A stretch of DNA of 64,000 bases from Actinomadura luteofluorescens (lineage in GTDB: Bacteria > Actinomycetota > Actinomycetes > Streptosporangiales > Streptosporangiaceae), in NCBI RefSeq assembly GCF_013409365.1, contig NZ_JACCBA010000001.1:4526001-4590000 (forward strand), read 5' to 3'. The position numbers and the translations under genes are program-made. The notes under the pieces are model-generated. The model made no database searches. It was given only the letters and a program-made list of their open reading frames with translations, and had not been told where the DNA came from. Below, one piece after another: positions 39,083 through 49,127 of the stretch. The first letter of the stretch is position 1. Each line of letters begins with the position of its first letter.

Positions 39083-39601
39083 TCAGCGGGCGCGCCACGC
39101 GCCCGTCCGGCGCGGCCCTGACGAGGGCCCCACGACCTTCACCCTGCGGACGGTGCCGTGGCCGAGCTCCTCGTTCAGCCGCCGCACGAGCGTGGACGAC
39201 AGCAGGCGGAGCTGCGTGGCCCACGTCGTGGAATCGGCCGCGACGGTGAGCTCGCCGTCCTCGAAGTGGTCGGGCCGGGTGTGCTCGGCCAGCTCCGGGC
39301 CGACGATGCCGGCCCAGTTGCCGAACACGCCGCCGACGGCGGCGCGCTGCTCCCACCCGCGCGACGCCATCAGCTCGCGGATCGCCGCGCTGAAGAGCTT
39401 GGGATCGCCGCCCCGCCCGGGGTCCCGCACGCGCCCGCCCCGCCCGGCGCCCTTGCGCTTGCCGCCCTGACCGGGCATCGTGCCGCGCTTGAGCGCGTCC
39501 GCCTTCGCCTGGGCGAGCGCCTCGCGGGCGAGCTCGATCCCCGACTTGGCGGGCGGAACCCCGTCTTCGGCGGACTTGTGCACATCCTGTGGATCACTCA
39601 C
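39083..39601 (-). CDS. dciA: DUF721 (DciA-type) helicase-loading protein
   Basis: 172 residues. A charged Lys/Gly-rich linker ([17 protein letters not shown]) precedes the DUF721 core: [52 protein letters not shown]. DciA is the ancestral loader or operator of the replicative helicase in bacteria lacking DnaC. The start (GTG 39601) overlaps the recF stop (TGA at 39598-39600), so the two are coupled. Confidence 0.85.
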   Translation of the reverse strand: MSDPQDVHKSAEDGVPPAKSGIELAREALAQAKADALKRGTMPGQGGKRKGAGRGGRVRDPGRGGDPKLFSAAIRELMASRGWEQRAAVGGVFGNWAGIVGPELAEHTRPDHFEDGELTVAADSTTWATQLRLLSSTLVRRLNEELGHGTVRRVKVVGPSSGPRRTGAWRAR

Positions 39602-40740
39602 TCGCTCGCCCCCTCGGACTCACGAACGACCTGGCCGTCCGAGACGGTATACGAGCCCCCCGTCAGTTCGGCGGGGACGTCGGCGGGGACCGCCGCCGTG
39701 ATCAGGACCTGCTCGGCCGGCGCGACCATCTCGGCGAGCCGGCTGCGACGCCCGGTGTCGAGCTCGGCGAACACGTCGTCCAGGATGAGGACGGGGTCGT
39801 CGCCGTCCGCGCGGAGCAGGTCGAACGCGGCCAGCCGCAGCCCGAGCGCGAACGACCACGACTCGCCGTGGCTGGCGTAGCCGCGCGCCGGAAGCTCCCC
39901 GAGGCGCAGCACCAGCTCGTCCCTGTGCGGGCCGACGAGGCTCACGCCGCGCTCCAGTTCCTGCTTGCGCGACTCGGCGACCGCCTTCAGGATCTGCTCG
40001 GCCAGTTGTCCACGGTCTGTGGACAACTCCGCGTCTCCTAGGGAGCTCTTGTAGATGAGGTCGGCCGCGCCGCTGTGCGGAGCGAGCGCCGCGTAGGCCC
40101 GGACCACGAGCGGACGCAGCGCCTCGACGAGATCGAGCCGCGCCGCCAGGAGCTCCGAGCCCATGCGCGCCAGATGCGAGTCCCACACGTCCAGGGTGGC
40201 GAGCACCTCCGGGCCGGGGGAGCGCCTGTGCGCGGCCGCCGATTTCAACAGGGCGTTGCGCTGCTTGAGGACGCGGTCGTAGTCGGACCGCACGCCGGCG
40301 AACCTCGGCGCCCGCGCGGTCAGCAACTCGTCCATGAACCGGCGCCGCTCCCCCGGGTCGCCCTTCACGAGCGCGAGGTCCTCCGGGGCGAACAGCACCG
40401 TCCGCAGCATCCCCAGGATCTCGCGCGGCCTGGGGATGGGGGACCGGTTGAGCCGCGCCCGGTTCGCCTTGCCCGGGTTGATCTCAAGCTCGATCAGCGC
40501 CTTGCGGTCGTCCTTCACCACCCCGGCCCGGACGATCGCCCGCGGCGCCCCGTGCCGGACGAGCGGCGCATCCGTCGCGGCCCTGTGACTGCCGTGCGAC
40601 GCGACGTACCCGATGGCCTCGACCAGGTTCGTCTTGCCCTGCCCGTTCGGCCCCACGAACGCGGTGACCCCCGGCTCCAGCGCGACCTCGGCGGCCGGAT
40701 ACGAGCGGAAGTCCTGCAACGAAAGGTGGGCGACGTGCAC
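39598..40740 (-). CDS. recF: DNA replication/repair protein RecF
   Basis: 380 residues. Walker [10 protein letters not shown] near residue 32, [11 protein letters not shown]-type LVGPHRDEL and Walker [13 protein letters not shown]. The start is GTG 40740 ([14 protein letters not shown]). RecF helps load RecA at gaps and stalled forks. The frame is open upstream to 40869, but into repeat DNA. A TTGTCCACG/TGTGGACAA dyad lies inside the gene near 40012. Confidence 0.95.
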   Translation of the reverse strand: MHVAHLSLQDFRSYPAAEVALEPGVTAFVGPNGQGKTNLVEAIGYVASHGSHRAATDAPLVRHGAPRAIVRAGVVKDDRKALIELEINPGKANRARLNRSPIPRPREILGMLRTVLFAPEDLALVKGDPGERRRFMDELLTARAPRFAGVRSDYDRVLKQRNALLKSAAAHRRSPGPEVLATLDVWDSHLARMGSELLAARLDLVEALRPLVVRAYAALAPHSGAADLIYKSSLGDAELSTDRGQLAEQILKAVAESRKQELERGVSLVGPHRDELVLRLGELPARGYASHGESWSFALGLRLAAFDLLRADGDDPVLILDDVFAELDTGRRSRLAEMVAPAEQVLITAAVPADVPAELTGGSYTVSDGQVVRESEGASE

Positions 40741-40843
40741 AACACACGAGCGTAGAGCCTCCCCCACCCCCACCACACACCTCACCCACACCCGCAGGCC
40801 GACACGCCGCCGAATGCCGCCCGGGGGCAGGTCGGCAGGGCAG

Positions 40844-40947
40844 GTCCGCGGGTCACGTCCGCGGGTCACGTCCGCGGGTCACGTCCGCGGGTCACGTCCG
40901 CGGGTCACGTCCGCGGGTCACGTCCGCGAGATACGTCCGCGCAGGAC
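40844..40947. repeat. 13-bp tandem repeat upstream of recF
   Basis: Six perfect copies of GTCCGCGGGTCAC (40844-40921) followed by two degenerate copies (GTCCGCGAGATAC, GTCCGCGCAGGAC). It lies in the 304-bp gap between the gnd end and the recF start (40741-41044), where no gene is seen. The unit is not a multiple of three, so it is non-coding. Confidence 0.92.
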
Positions 40948-41044
40948 ATGTCCCCGCCCTCCCAGGGGGGCCGACCCCACTCCCAGCCTGAAACACATCG
41001 CAGGGAAGCGGGGTCGGAACCCACAACTGTGGATAACTAGGGGG

Positions 41045-41965
41045 TCAGACCGAGGGAGGGTTGACGTCGGCGCCGGGGGAGTCCGCGCCCTTGGAGGACT
41101 CGACGGCGTGGCCGCCGAACTGGTTGCGGAGGGCGGCGACGACGCGCATCGTCGGGGAGTCGTCCTGGCGGGAGGCGAAGCGGGCGAACAGGGACGCCGT
41201 GATGGCGGGCAGCGGGACGGCGTGGTCGACGGCGGCCTGGACGGTCCAGCGGCCCTCGCCGGAGTCGTTGGCGTAGCCGCGCAGGTCGTCCAGCTCGGGG
41301 TCGCCGGCGAGCGCGCGGTTCAGCAGGTCGAGCAGCCAGGAGCGGATGACGGTGCCCTCCTGCCAGCTCAGGAACGTCTCCGGCACGTTGGTGACGATGT
41401 CGCTGGCCTCGATCAGCTCGTAGCCCTCGCCGAACGCCTGCATCATCGCGTACTCGATGCCGTTGTGGACCATCTTCACGAAGTGGCCGGCGCCGACCTT
41501 GCCGGAGTGGACGAACCCGAACTCCCCCTCCGGCTTGAGCGTCTCGAAGATCGGCATCAGCCGCTTCACGTCGTCCTCGTCGCCGCCGACCATGAGCGCG
41601 TAGCCGTTCTCCAGGCCCCACACGCCGCCGCTGACACCGCAGTCGAGGAACCCGATCCCCTTGGCGGCCAGCTCCTCGCCGTGCTTCCGGTCATCCACAT
41701 AGTGTGAATTACCGCCGTCCACGACGAGGTCGCCCTGCTCCAGGACCTCCCCCAGCTTGTGGATGGTCTCCGCCGTCGGCCCGCCCGCGGGGACCATCAC
41801 CCACACGGCACGCGGCGGGGACAACCGCTCCACCAGCTCCTCGACCGAGCCGACGTCGCTGACCTGCGGGTCGCGGTCGTAGCCGATGACGGTGTGGCCG
41901 CCGCGGCGCAGCCGCTCGGCCATGTTGCCGCCCATCTTGCCCAGGCCGATGATGCCAAGCTCCAT
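41045..41965 (-). CDS. gnd: 6-phosphogluconate dehydrogenase (decarboxylating)
   Basis: 306 residues from ATG 41965: cofactor motif MELGIIGLGKMGGNMAERL, VMVPAGGPT, DGGNSHYVDD, catalytic KMVHNGIEY and C-terminal NQFGGH. This is the short YqeC/GndA type of about 300 residues, not the 470-residue form. It oxidises 6-phosphogluconate to ribulose 5-phosphate in the pentose phosphate pathway. Its position between dnaN and recF is characteristic of many actinomycetes. Confidence 0.93.
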   Translation of the reverse strand: MELGIIGLGKMGGNMAERLRRGGHTVIGYDRDPQVSDVGSVEELVERLSPPRAVWVMVPAGGPTAETIHKLGEVLEQGDLVVDGGNSHYVDDRKHGEELAAKGIGFLDCGVSGGVWGLENGYALMVGGDEDDVKRLMPIFETLKPEGEFGFVHSGKVGAGHFVKMVHNGIEYAMMQAFGEGYELIEASDIVTNVPETFLSWQEGTVIRSWLLDLLNRALAGDPELDDLRGYANDSGEGRWTVQAAVDHAVPLPAITASLFARFASRQDDSPTMRVVAALRNQFGGHAVESSKGADSPGADVNPPSV

Positions 41966-42078
41966 GAAACGCTCACTCTCCCCTGTGCGTGCCTGCCTGT
42001 GTCCGCCTGCTCTGCCTCGACCGCGGGGCGCGGCTCCCCGTGGACAACGCCACGGTGCCATGCCCCAGAGGTCGGTAC

Positions 42079-43221
42079 TTATCCGGACAGACGAACCGGC
42101 ATGATCAGGTAACGGTAGTTCGGGTTCTCCCCGTCCTGCGGCGGCTTCCCGGTGAGGACGGCGGGCTTGGTCGGGGTGGTGAAGGACAGCCGCGCCACGT
42201 CCGAGCCGATCGCGGAGAGCCCGTCGAGGAGGAACCCGGGGTTGAACGCGATGTCGATGTCCTCGCCCTCCAGGGACGCCTCCAGCGCCTCCACGGCCTG
42301 AGCCTCGTCGCCCGTCCCGGCCTCCAGGACGACCTCGCCCTGGCTGAACGAGAGCCGGACGGGGGTGTTGCGCTCCGCCACCAGGGACACGCGCTTGACG
42401 GCCTCGATGAAGGAGGCCGTCTGGACCTCGGCGAGGCCCGCGTACTCGCTCGGCAGCAGCGAGCGGTACTTGACGAAGTCGCCGTCCAGCAGCCGGGACG
42501 TGGTGCGGCGGCCGCCGCCCTCGAAACCGATCATGCCTTCGCCGGTGCCGCCCGTCCCGCCGAGCGCGATCGACACCTCCGCGCCGGCCGTCAGCGACTT
42601 GGCGGTGTCGGCCAGCGTGCGGGCCGGGACGAGAGCGACGGCGGAGAAGTCCGGGCGCTCGGGCTTCCAGTGCATCTCGCGGACCGCGAGGCGGTAGCGG
42701 TCCGTGGACGCCAGCGTGACGGTCTCACCCTCGATCTCCACACGGACACCGGTCAGCATGGGGATCGTGTCGTCCTTGCCAGCGGCGATCGCGACCTGGG
42801 ACACAGCGGCGGCGAACTCGTCGCTGCCCACCGACCCCGCGGCGGGCGGCATCTCCGGCAGAGTCGGGTAGTCCTCCACAGGCATGGTGAGAAGTGTGAA
42901 CTTCGCGCTGCCGCAGCGGAGCATCACCTTCGCGCCGTCCGTCGTCACCTCCACAGGGTGGGGAGGAAGGCTGCGCGAGATCTCGGCGAGGAGCCGTCCG
43001 GACACCAGCGCCGTCCCGGCCTCCTCCACGTCGATGTCCGTGGACACCTGGGCCGAGACCTCGTAGTCGAACGCGGAGAGCTTCAGCCGGTCGCCGTTGC
43101 CCTCGCCCCCGGCGACGATGTGCATGCCCGCGAGGACCGGCACCGGGGGACGGACGGGGAGCGTGCGCGCGGTCCAGGCGACGGCGTCGGCCAGGGCGTC
43201 TCTGTCGATGCGGAACTTCAA
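42079..43221 (-). CDS. dnaN: DNA polymerase III beta sliding clamp
   Basis: 380 residues. TTG 43221 follows AGGAGG (spacing nine), giving LKFRIDRDALADAVAWTART. Three clamp domains: LPVRPPVPVLAGMHIVAGG, then EEAGTALVSGRLLAEISRSL, PMLTGVRVEIEG, RYRLAVREMHW and the final YRYLIMPVRLSG. It encircles DNA and tethers polymerase. It is transcribed from the oriC side. Confidence 0.97.
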   Translation of the reverse strand: MKFRIDRDALADAVAWTARTLPVRPPVPVLAGMHIVAGGEGNGDRLKLSAFDYEVSAQVSTDIDVEEAGTALVSGRLLAEISRSLPPHPVEVTTDGAKVMLRCGSAKFTLLTMPVEDYPTLPEMPPAAGSVGSDEFAAAVSQVAIAAGKDDTIPMLTGVRVEIEGETVTLASTDRYRLAVREMHWKPERPDFSAVALVPARTLADTAKSLTAGAEVSIALGGTGGTGEGMIGFEGGGRRTTSRLLDGDFVKYRSLLPSEYAGLAEVQTASFIEAVKRVSLVAERNTPVRLSFSQGEVVLEAGTGDEAQAVEALEASLEGEDIDIAFNPGFLLDGLSAIGSDVARLSFTTPTKPAVLTGKPPQDGENPNYRYLIMPVRLSG

Positions 43222-43874
43222 AGGGACCCGCCTCCTGCAGGTGTCGGACAAGGGTGAGCTGATCTCGTCCGGGCCGGGGCGCTCGGTGCGCGTTGTCCCC
43301 AGGCCCTGACTTGAGATGGATCTTTTCTTGGATAGAGATGTAGAGCAGTACTAGTAATAGGGGCCGTGGATAGTGTGGACAACGTCCGTTGTCGCAGGTG
43401 AGACCCCGTTTCTCTGTCCACCGGCGCTGTGCATGGCCCGTGGACGGCGCGGCGCCGCCTGGGGACGGCGAAAACATCCCCACACGTCATCCTCATGTCA
43501 TCCCCCGGTTATCCACGAGTTCTCCACGGGTATACAGCCCGTTCGCCCTCCCTGGGGATGACGGGACCGGTGATCTTCGTGACCGTCCCCAGGTCGTCCC
43601 CAGGCCGTCCACCGGTTTTCCCCAGAAGGCCGGGCGGTGGTGCACACCCGGTCCACACCCGTCCACCGTTCATCCTCAGCTTCTCCAATGGTTGCCCACA
43701 GGGTTATCCGCGAAAATCCCCAGAGTTTTCCACAACTTGTGAGTAGCGCCGTCGATTCTCGGGGGACGCGTGCCTTTTGTCGGTTCTTTGCCTTGGCGAG
43801 GGTGTGGACGGCGCGGGCGGGGTCCGTCCACAGGCGTGACGCGGGTCTGTCCACAGTGTGTACGAACAGGGGGA
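43222..43874. other. Chromosomal replication origin oriC (dnaA-dnaN gap)
   Basis: 653 bp with no gene. DnaA-box-like 9-mers include TTGTCCACA (minus, 43374-43382), TTATCCACG (43509-43517), TTCTCCACG (43520-43528), TTGCCCACA (43692-43700), TTTTCCACA (43726-43734) and TGTCCACA copies near 43829 and 43853, most of them on one strand. A relatively AT-rich stretch lies at 43315-43365. The dnaA-dnaN location is where actinobacterial oriC is established. Confidence 0.85.
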
Positions 43875-45956
43875 TCAGCGCTTGCGGGCCTGGTGCTTGA
43901 TGCGCCCCGTCAGCTCCGTGACCTGGTTGTATATGGCGCGGCGCTCTGCCATCAGCGACCGGATCTTGCGTTCGGCGTGCATGACCGTGGTGTGGTCGCG
44001 TCCGCCGAACTGCTGACCGATCTTCGGAAGGGACAGCTCGGTCAGCTCCCGGCACAGGTACATCGCGATCTGCCGGGCGGTGACGAGCATCCGCGAGCGG
44101 GACGGGCCGCACAGGTCGTCGATCGTCGTCCCGAAGTACTCGACGGTCTGCGCCATGATCATCGCGGCGGTGATCTCGGGACCGGAGTCGTTGGGGATGA
44201 GGTCCTTCAGGACGATCTCGGCGAGCTTCATGTCGACCGACTGCCGGTTCAGGCTCGCGAACGCCGTGACCCGGATCAGCGCGCCCTCCAGCTCGCGGAT
44301 GTTCGTCGCGATCTGCGAGGCGATGAACTCCAGCACGTCGGGCGGCGCGGCGAGGCCCTCCTGCCGGGCCTTCTTCTGCAGGATCGCGATCCGCGTCTCC
44401 AGCTCGGGCGGCTGGACGTCGGTCGTCAGGCCCCACTCGAACCTGTTGCGCAGCCGGTCCTCCAGCGTCACCAGCTCCTTGGGCGGGCGGTCGCTGGAGA
44501 TCACGATCTGCTTGCTGGCGTTGTGGAGCGTGTTGAACGTGTGGAAGAACTCCTCCTGCGTCTGCTCCTTGCCCTCAAGGAACTGGATGTCGTCGACGAG
44601 GAGGATGTCCACATCCCGGTAGCGGCGGCGGAACCCGTCCGCCTTGCCGTCCCGGATCGAGTTGATGAAGTCGTTCGTGAACTCCTCGGAGCTCACGTAG
44701 CGGACCCGCGCCCCGTTGAAGAGGCTCTGCGCGTAGTGGCCGATCGCGTGCAGCAGGTGGGTCTTCCCCAGGCCCGAGTCGCCGTAGACGAACAGCGGGT
44801 TGTACGCCTTGGCCGGCTGCTCGGCCACCGCGACGGCGGCGGCGTGCGCGAACCGGTTCGACGAGCCGATGACGAACGTCTCGAACGTGTACTTCGGGTT
44901 CAGCCGTGCATGCTCGGACGCGCCGGACTGCTGTGCCGGCGCAGGGGCGGGCGCCCGTGGGTCGGACTTAGGGCCTCGGGGGTCGGACCCAGGAGCCCTG
45001 GAATCGGAGCTCTCCTCGTCCCGAAAGACGCCTTCACCCCTGTAGGACTGCTCACCGCCTGAAAAGGGCTGCTCAGCCCCTGGGAAGGACTGTTCGCCGT
45101 TCTGGAACTTGTCGTCCGAGTGCCCGAGCGGGGCCTCGTTCCCAGCGTGCTGAGGTTCGCGGCCCTGGGCCTCCCCGCGACCGCCAGGACGCAGGGGGCC
45201 GAGCGTGCGGTCGTTGAGATGAGAGTGCGGAGGGCGTCCTGGAGGCTCGCCGCCGTAGCCTTCCTGCCCCCCGTAGCTCGGGTAGCCGCGGCTTTCATAG
45301 GGCGCAGGGCCGCGCCCGCCGTGGCCCGCACCGTACGCGGGGGGGCGGGTGGCAGGCGGGTACGATCCACGGTCGTCGTCCTGAGCCTGTGGATAACCTC
45401 CGGGCGAACCGGGGTTGTGGGTAACTCCCGACTGCGGCCGGTATCCCTGGTCTGTGTACGGCTGCTCCGGATACGGGCGGTCGGGACGTTCCGTGTAGGA
45501 CGACTGATCTCCGTACGGCTGCTCCCCGTAGGACTGCTCCGTATAGGAACGGTCTCGATCCCGGTCGCGCTCGTCGCGCGCCCGCTCCCCGTACGGCTCT
45601 CCATAAGAAGGAGTGGGCTCGTGCATGCCGAGCCCTACGCCCGGCCCGGGAATCGGTGCGGAAAGGGGCTCGCCGGGACCCGGACGGGCGCCCGCCGGAG
45701 GGTCCGGCTGGACGGTCACCGCGACCCGGATCTCCCTGCCCAGTTCGTGGGAAAGTGCCTGCGTGATGAGGTTGCGCAGGCGCGTCTCCAGCGCGTCCTT
45801 GGCGAACTCGTTGGGCGCGGCGAGAAGTGCCGTCCCCTCGACGAGCGCCAGGGGGCGGACCATGGGCAGCCATGCGCGGTAACTCGGCGACAGATCGCTC
45901 TCGGACAGTGCGGTGAGGGTGCGGGCCCAGACCGATCCGAGATCCTGACCGTCCAT
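43875..45956 (-). CDS. dnaA: Chromosomal replication initiator DnaA
   Basis: 693 residues from ATG 45956 ([17 protein letters not shown]). Domain I spans about 1-85. Domain II is very long (about 90-360), with Tyr/Gln repeats such as [17 protein letters not shown] and [12 protein letters not shown]. Domain III is AAA+ with Walker [10 protein letters not shown], Walker [12 protein letters not shown] and the sensor/finger regions. Domain IV has the DNA-binding signature [12 protein letters not shown]. Domain II is longer than in E. coli and resembles streptomycete DnaA. DnaA boxes TTATCCACA (minus, 45388-45396) and TTACCCACA (45416-45424) lie inside domain II. Confidence 0.97.
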   Translation of the reverse strand: MDGQDLGSVWARTLTALSESDLSPSYRAWLPMVRPLALVEGTALLAAPNEFAKDALETRLRNLITQALSHELGREIRVAVTVQPDPPAGARPGPGEPLSAPIPGPGVGLGMHEPTPSYGEPYGERARDERDRDRDRSYTEQSYGEQPYGDQSSYTERPDRPYPEQPYTDQGYRPQSGVTHNPGSPGGYPQAQDDDRGSYPPATRPPAYGAGHGGRGPAPYESRGYPSYGGQEGYGGEPPGRPPHSHLNDRTLGPLRPGGRGEAQGREPQHAGNEAPLGHSDDKFQNGEQSFPGAEQPFSGGEQSYRGEGVFRDEESSDSRAPGSDPRGPKSDPRAPAPAPAQQSGASEHARLNPKYTFETFVIGSSNRFAHAAAVAVAEQPAKAYNPLFVYGDSGLGKTHLLHAIGHYAQSLFNGARVRYVSSEEFTNDFINSIRDGKADGFRRRYRDVDILLVDDIQFLEGKEQTQEEFFHTFNTLHNASKQIVISSDRPPKELVTLEDRLRNRFEWGLTTDVQPPELETRIAILQKKARQEGLAAPPDVLEFIASQIATNIRELEGALIRVTAFASLNRQSVDMKLAEIVLKDLIPNDSGPEITAAMIMAQTVEYFGTTIDDLCGPSRSRMLVTARQIAMYLCRELTELSLPKIGQQFGGRDHTTVMHAERKIRSLMAERRAIYNQVTELTGRIKHQARKR

Positions 45957-46547
45957 GCGCAAGGTCCCCTCCCCACAACTCCGCCGAACGGAGCACACCT
46001 GACTGCCCGGCTTTCCCGCGGGATGCCACACGCCTCACAGGACACTGCCGCTACGCGGAAGACTTACTCTCTCACGAGTTGTCCACAGAGTTGTCCACAT
46101 GCTGTGCATAGGCATGGGGACCCTGTGTAAAACCCACGAGGCGGGTTCAGGGATATGCGGTCGACAAGGGGCCGGCCTTCATCAGGGCCGGTGCGGGATG
46201 GTTCTCGAACGGGGGCTTGAGGGCTGAACGCCGACATCGGATTCGTCGAAGGAAGTGTCGGCTCGCCTCGTCGACCTTAACCGCTCCCGGACACAGCCGC
46301 AACACGGTCACCAACGATCCCGCCCGTCCACAGGAGCCCTGCGGTGGCCGCCTCCGTTTGACCCGCTGCCTGAATACCCCGTAACGTTCTGAGGTCGAGT
46401 CGCATCGACGGAGATGCCGCGTGCCCGCCGGCAGCCCCTCAGGAATGCTCGGGTGGGCCCCCGCTGCGGGGGACCGTACGCGGCCCTCGGTGCGAGCCTT
46501 CGAGCTTCAAGTCCTCAGACGATCCGACCGCAGCACTGGAGCCTCAA
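45957..46547. promoter_or_regulatory. dnaA-rpmH divergent promoter region with paired DnaA boxes
   Basis: 591 bp without a gene. Two perfect TTGTCCACA boxes at 46079-46087 and 46091-46099, 12 bp apart on the same face, lie about 125-145 bp upstream of dnaA and suggest DnaA autoregulation. The rest carries the rpmH-rnpA promoter. Confidence 0.7.
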
Positions 46548-46685
46548 GTGAGCAAGCGTACCTTCCAGCCGAACAACCGTCGTCGCCACAAGAAGCACGG
46601 CTTCCGGCTGCGCATGCGCACGCGCGCGGGCCGCGCGATCCTGTCGAGCCGGCGCAGCAAGGGCCGCGCCCGCGTCGCGGTCTGA
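46548..46685 (+). CDS. rpmH: Ribosomal protein bL34
   Basis: 45 residues from GTG 46548: [20 protein letters not shown] then [20 protein letters not shown], the near-invariant bL34 sequence. First gene of the rpmH-rnpA-yidD-yidC-jag unit; rnpA begins 15 bp on. Confidence 0.98.
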   Translation: MSKRTFQPNNRRRHKKHGFRLRMRTRAGRAILSSRRSKGRARVAV

Positions 46686-46699
46686 CCCACCTTCACATA

Positions 46700-47068
46700 G
46701 TGCTGCCGTCCGGAAACCGGATGCGGCGGCGGGACGACTTCTCGTTGGCCGTCCGGCGCGGTCGCCGCGCCGGACGGCCAACTGTCGTCGTTCATCTGCT
46801 GCGCCCGGAAGAGGTCCGGCCGGCGGCCGCCCGGCCGCTGGTCGGGTTCATCGTGGCGCGCACCGTCGGCAACGCCGTGGTCCGCAACACGACCCGGCGC
46901 CGGCTGCGCCACCTGATGCGCCCGCACCTCGACCGCCTCCCAGCGGGTAGCCTGCTCGTAGTGCGCGCCAACCCCCGTGCGGGAGCGGCGCGACCAGACG
47001 AACTGGCCGCGGATCTGGAGTCGGCGCTCGACCGGCTGCTGCGGCCCGCGTCCAAGGGGCGAAGATGA
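46700..47068 (+). CDS. rnpA: Ribonuclease P protein component
   Basis: 122 residues from GTG 46700 ([20 protein letters not shown]). Core motifs [20 protein letters not shown] (RNR-type helix) and [11 protein letters not shown]. It binds the RNase P RNA and helps mature tRNA 5' ends. The longer ORF to 46421 includes rpmH in another frame and is not used. Its stop overlaps yidD. Confidence 0.95.
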   Translation: MLPSGNRMRRRDDFSLAVRRGRRAGRPTVVVHLLRPEEVRPAAARPLVGFIVARTVGNAVVRNTTRRRLRHLMRPHLDRLPAGSLLVVRANPRAGAARPDELAADLESALDRLLRPASKGRR

Positions 47069-47433
47069 GGAGTCCGCAGGGGACCGAGTTCCCCGCGCAG
47101 CACAGGACGGGCCGCCCAGGTCCCGTCGCGGTCGTGCTGATCCTTCTCGTCCGCGCCTACCGCCGCTTCTTGAGTCCCCTGCTCGGGCAGCAGTGCCGCT
47201 TCCAGCCCAGCTGCAGCGCGTACGGCCTGGAGGCGCTCCAGGTGCACGGGGCGCTGCGCGGCACGTGGCTGATCGTCCGCCGAATAGCGCGGTGCCATCC
47301 GTTCCACCCCGGCGGTTACGACCCGGTACCGCCGAAGAAGACGCCGGATCAGCGCGCGGCGGCTTCCTCGAACTCCGGCCGCGAGGAGAGCGGCCCCGCC
47401 CTAGCAGAGCCCAAGGAGCTGCCCGGTGCTTGA
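47065..47433 (+). CDS. yidD: Membrane protein insertion efficiency factor YidD
   Basis: 122 residues. N-terminal amphipathic region, then [20 protein letters not shown] with [17 protein letters not shown] and [14 protein letters not shown], the YidD hallmark with conserved Cys residues. ATG overlaps the rnpA stop. It aids YidC-dependent insertion. Confidence 0.95.
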   Translation: MRSPQGTEFPAQHRTGRPGPVAVVLILLVRAYRRFLSPLLGQQCRFQPSCSAYGLEALQVHGALRGTWLIVRRIARCHPFHPGGYDPVPPKKTPDQRAAASSNSGREESGPALAEPKELPGA

Positions 47434-48478
47434 TTGGTTGTACGAGATCGTCTCTCAGCTCATCGTGTGGATCCACACGGGGCTCAGTACGGTCGTCCCC
47501 AAGGACAGCGGATGGGCGTGGGGCGGTTCGATCATCCTCCTCACCGTCCTCCTGCGGCTGCTCCTCGTCCCCCTCTTCGTGAAGCAGATCCACGCTTCGC
47601 GCAAGATGCAGGAGCTGAACCCGAAGGTTCAGGCGCTGCGCAAGAAGTACAAGAACGACAAGCAGCGCCTCAACCAGGAGGTCATGAAGCTCTACCAGGA
47701 GAACGGCGCCAACCCGCTGTCGGGTTGCCTGCCGCTCCTGGTGCAGATGCCCATCTTCATCGGGCTGTTCCAGACGCTGAAGCGGATCTCGGACGCCAAG
47801 CCGGGGCAGAGCGTCTTCGCCGTCTCGTCCGACCTGGTGTCGAGCGCGCAGAACGCGAACATCTTCGGCGCCCACATCCCGGACACGTTCCTGAACGCCT
47901 GGGGCACCGACCCCAAGAGCTGGACGGCGATCGTCATCACCGGCATCGCCGTGGTGATCAGCTCCGTGACGACCTTCTTCACCGTCCGGGCCAGCATGAA
48001 GCGGCAGCCCGTCGCTGACGAGGCCAACCCGATGATGCAGGCGCAGAAGATGATGGTCTTCCTGGCGCCGCTGTTCGGCCTCTTCGGCCTCGGGTTCCCG
48101 CTGGGCGTCCTCATGTACTGGGTGACGTCCAACAGCTGGACCCTCGCGCAGCAGCACTACATCTACAAGCGGTACCCACCGCCCGGCACGGACGGCGCGG
48201 GCCGCGGCGACCACGGCCAAGACGGGGGCGAAGACCGACTCCAAGACCGCCGGGTCGAAGCCCTCCGGCTCCAAGGCCGGGGCGTCCAAGAACGGCCAGG
48301 CGCCCTCGACCGGCATCAAGGCGAAGCTGAAGAAGGAGCCGGAGCCGACTCCCGAGCCCGAGGACAAGCCGAAGGTCGTGCGCAACCAGCCGACCCGCAA
48401 GTCGCGCAGCAAGCGCAGCGGTACCCAGAAGCGCTAGTTTGGACCCCGAGCACGTGCCGGAGAAGGAGAGCCCGTTGA
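47426..48478 (+). CDS. yidC: Membrane insertase YidC, with frame change in its C-terminal tail
   Basis: GTG 47426 has AAGGAG upstream and overlaps the yidD end. The first 250 residues are a standard YidC/Oxa1 core: [79 protein letters not shown]. After YKRYPPP the frame turns into non-native sequence and stops at 48478, whereas the +1 frame gives the expected Lys-rich tail ([20 protein letters not shown], then [17 protein letters not shown]) ending at TAG 48435-48437. One extra C in the GCCC near 48180-48184 would explain it: a sequencing error or a real frameshift. Confidence 0.9.
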   Translation: MLDWLYEIVSQLIVWIHTGLSTVVPKDSGWAWGGSIILLTVLLRLLLVPLFVKQIHASRKMQELNPKVQALRKKYKNDKQRLNQEVMKLYQENGANPLSGCLPLLVQMPIFIGLFQTLKRISDAKPGQSVFAVSSDLVSSAQNANIFGAHIPDTFLNAWGTDPKSWTAIVITGIAVVISSVTTFFTVRASMKRQPVADEANPMMQAQKMMVFLAPLFGLFGLGFPLGVLMYWVTSNSWTLAQQHYIYKRYPPPGTDGAGRGDHGQDGGEDRLQDRRVEALRLQGRGVQERPGALDRHQGEAEEGAGADSRARGQAEGRAQPADPQVAQQAQRYPEALVWTPSTCRRRRAR

Positions 48479-48960
48479 GCCAGACCGACACCACCGAGGT
48501 CGACGTCCAGGCGCTCGAACAGGAAGGCGAGATCGCCGCCGACTACATCGAGGGCCTGCTGGACATCGGTGACTACGACGGCGACATCGACATGGACGTC
48601 GAGGGCGAGCGCGCCATCGTCGCCGTCGTCGGAGGTGCGCTGGACGAGCTGGTCGGCAAGCGCGGCGAGGTGCTGGAGGCGATCCAGGAGCTCACCCGGC
48701 TGGCCGTCCACCGCCAGACCGGCAACCGCACCCGCCTCATGCTGGACATCGGCGGCTACCGCGAGCGGCGCCGCGCCGAGCTGACCAAGCTCGGGACGGA
48801 CGTCGCGAACGAGGTCAAGCAGTCCGGCGAGCCGAAGCCCCTCGCCCCGATGACCCCGTTCGAGCGCAAGATCGTCCACGACGCCGTCGCCGCCGCGGGC
48901 CTCCGCAGCGAGTCCGAGGGCGAGGAGCCTGACCGCTACGTGGTCGTCGCCCCCGCCTGA
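48475..48960 (+). CDS. jag: R3H/KH RNA-binding protein (Jag/KhpB-like)
   Basis: 161 residues from TTG 48475, with AAGGAG seven bases upstream. KH-like region (EGLLDIGDYDGDIDMDVEGE, GGALDELVGKRGEVLEAIQE) with the GxxG loop as VGKRG, then R3H domain (TRLMLDIGGYRERRRAELTK) and the usual ending APMTPFERKIVHDAVAAAG. It binds RNA and acts with YidC-linked translation or division control in other bacteria. Last gene of the rpmH run. Confidence 0.93.
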   Translation: MSQTDTTEVDVQALEQEGEIAADYIEGLLDIGDYDGDIDMDVEGERAIVAVVGGALDELVGKRGEVLEAIQELTRLAVHRQTGNRTRLMLDIGGYRERRRAELTKLGTDVANEVKQSGEPKPLAPMTPFERKIVHDAVAAAGLRSESEGEEPDRYVVVAPA

Positions 48961-48976
48961 CCCCTACGGCTTCACA

Positions 48977-49006
48977 CGGCCCCGACCGGAACCCCGGTCG
49001 GGGCCG
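48977..49006 (+). terminator. Strong hairpin after jag
   Basis: A perfect 13-bp stem, CGGCCCCGACCGG with its complement, around a 4-nt loop, 16 bp past the jag stop. Confidence 0.85.
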
Positions 49007-49044
49007 TCGCCTTTCCGGACACAACCGGTTTCTCCGGGCATGAG

Positions 49045-49076
49045 AGGGCCCCGCGCCCTGGCCGGCGCGGGGCCCT
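49045..49076 (-). terminator. Hairpin after the DUF6458 gene
   Basis: A perfect 13-bp stem, AGGGCCCCGCGCC with its complement, around a 6-nt loop, 50 bp past the DUF6458 stop on its strand. Confidence 0.75.
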
Positions 49077-49127
49077 GGGGAGCTCGGTGTGCACCGCCGC
49101 CCTGGCACACCGAGCAGGTTCTCGGTG

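Noticed and set aside
40844..40947. CRISPR or iteron array
   Set aside because: No spacers; units are 13 bp and directly abut, and no plasmid replication gene is near.
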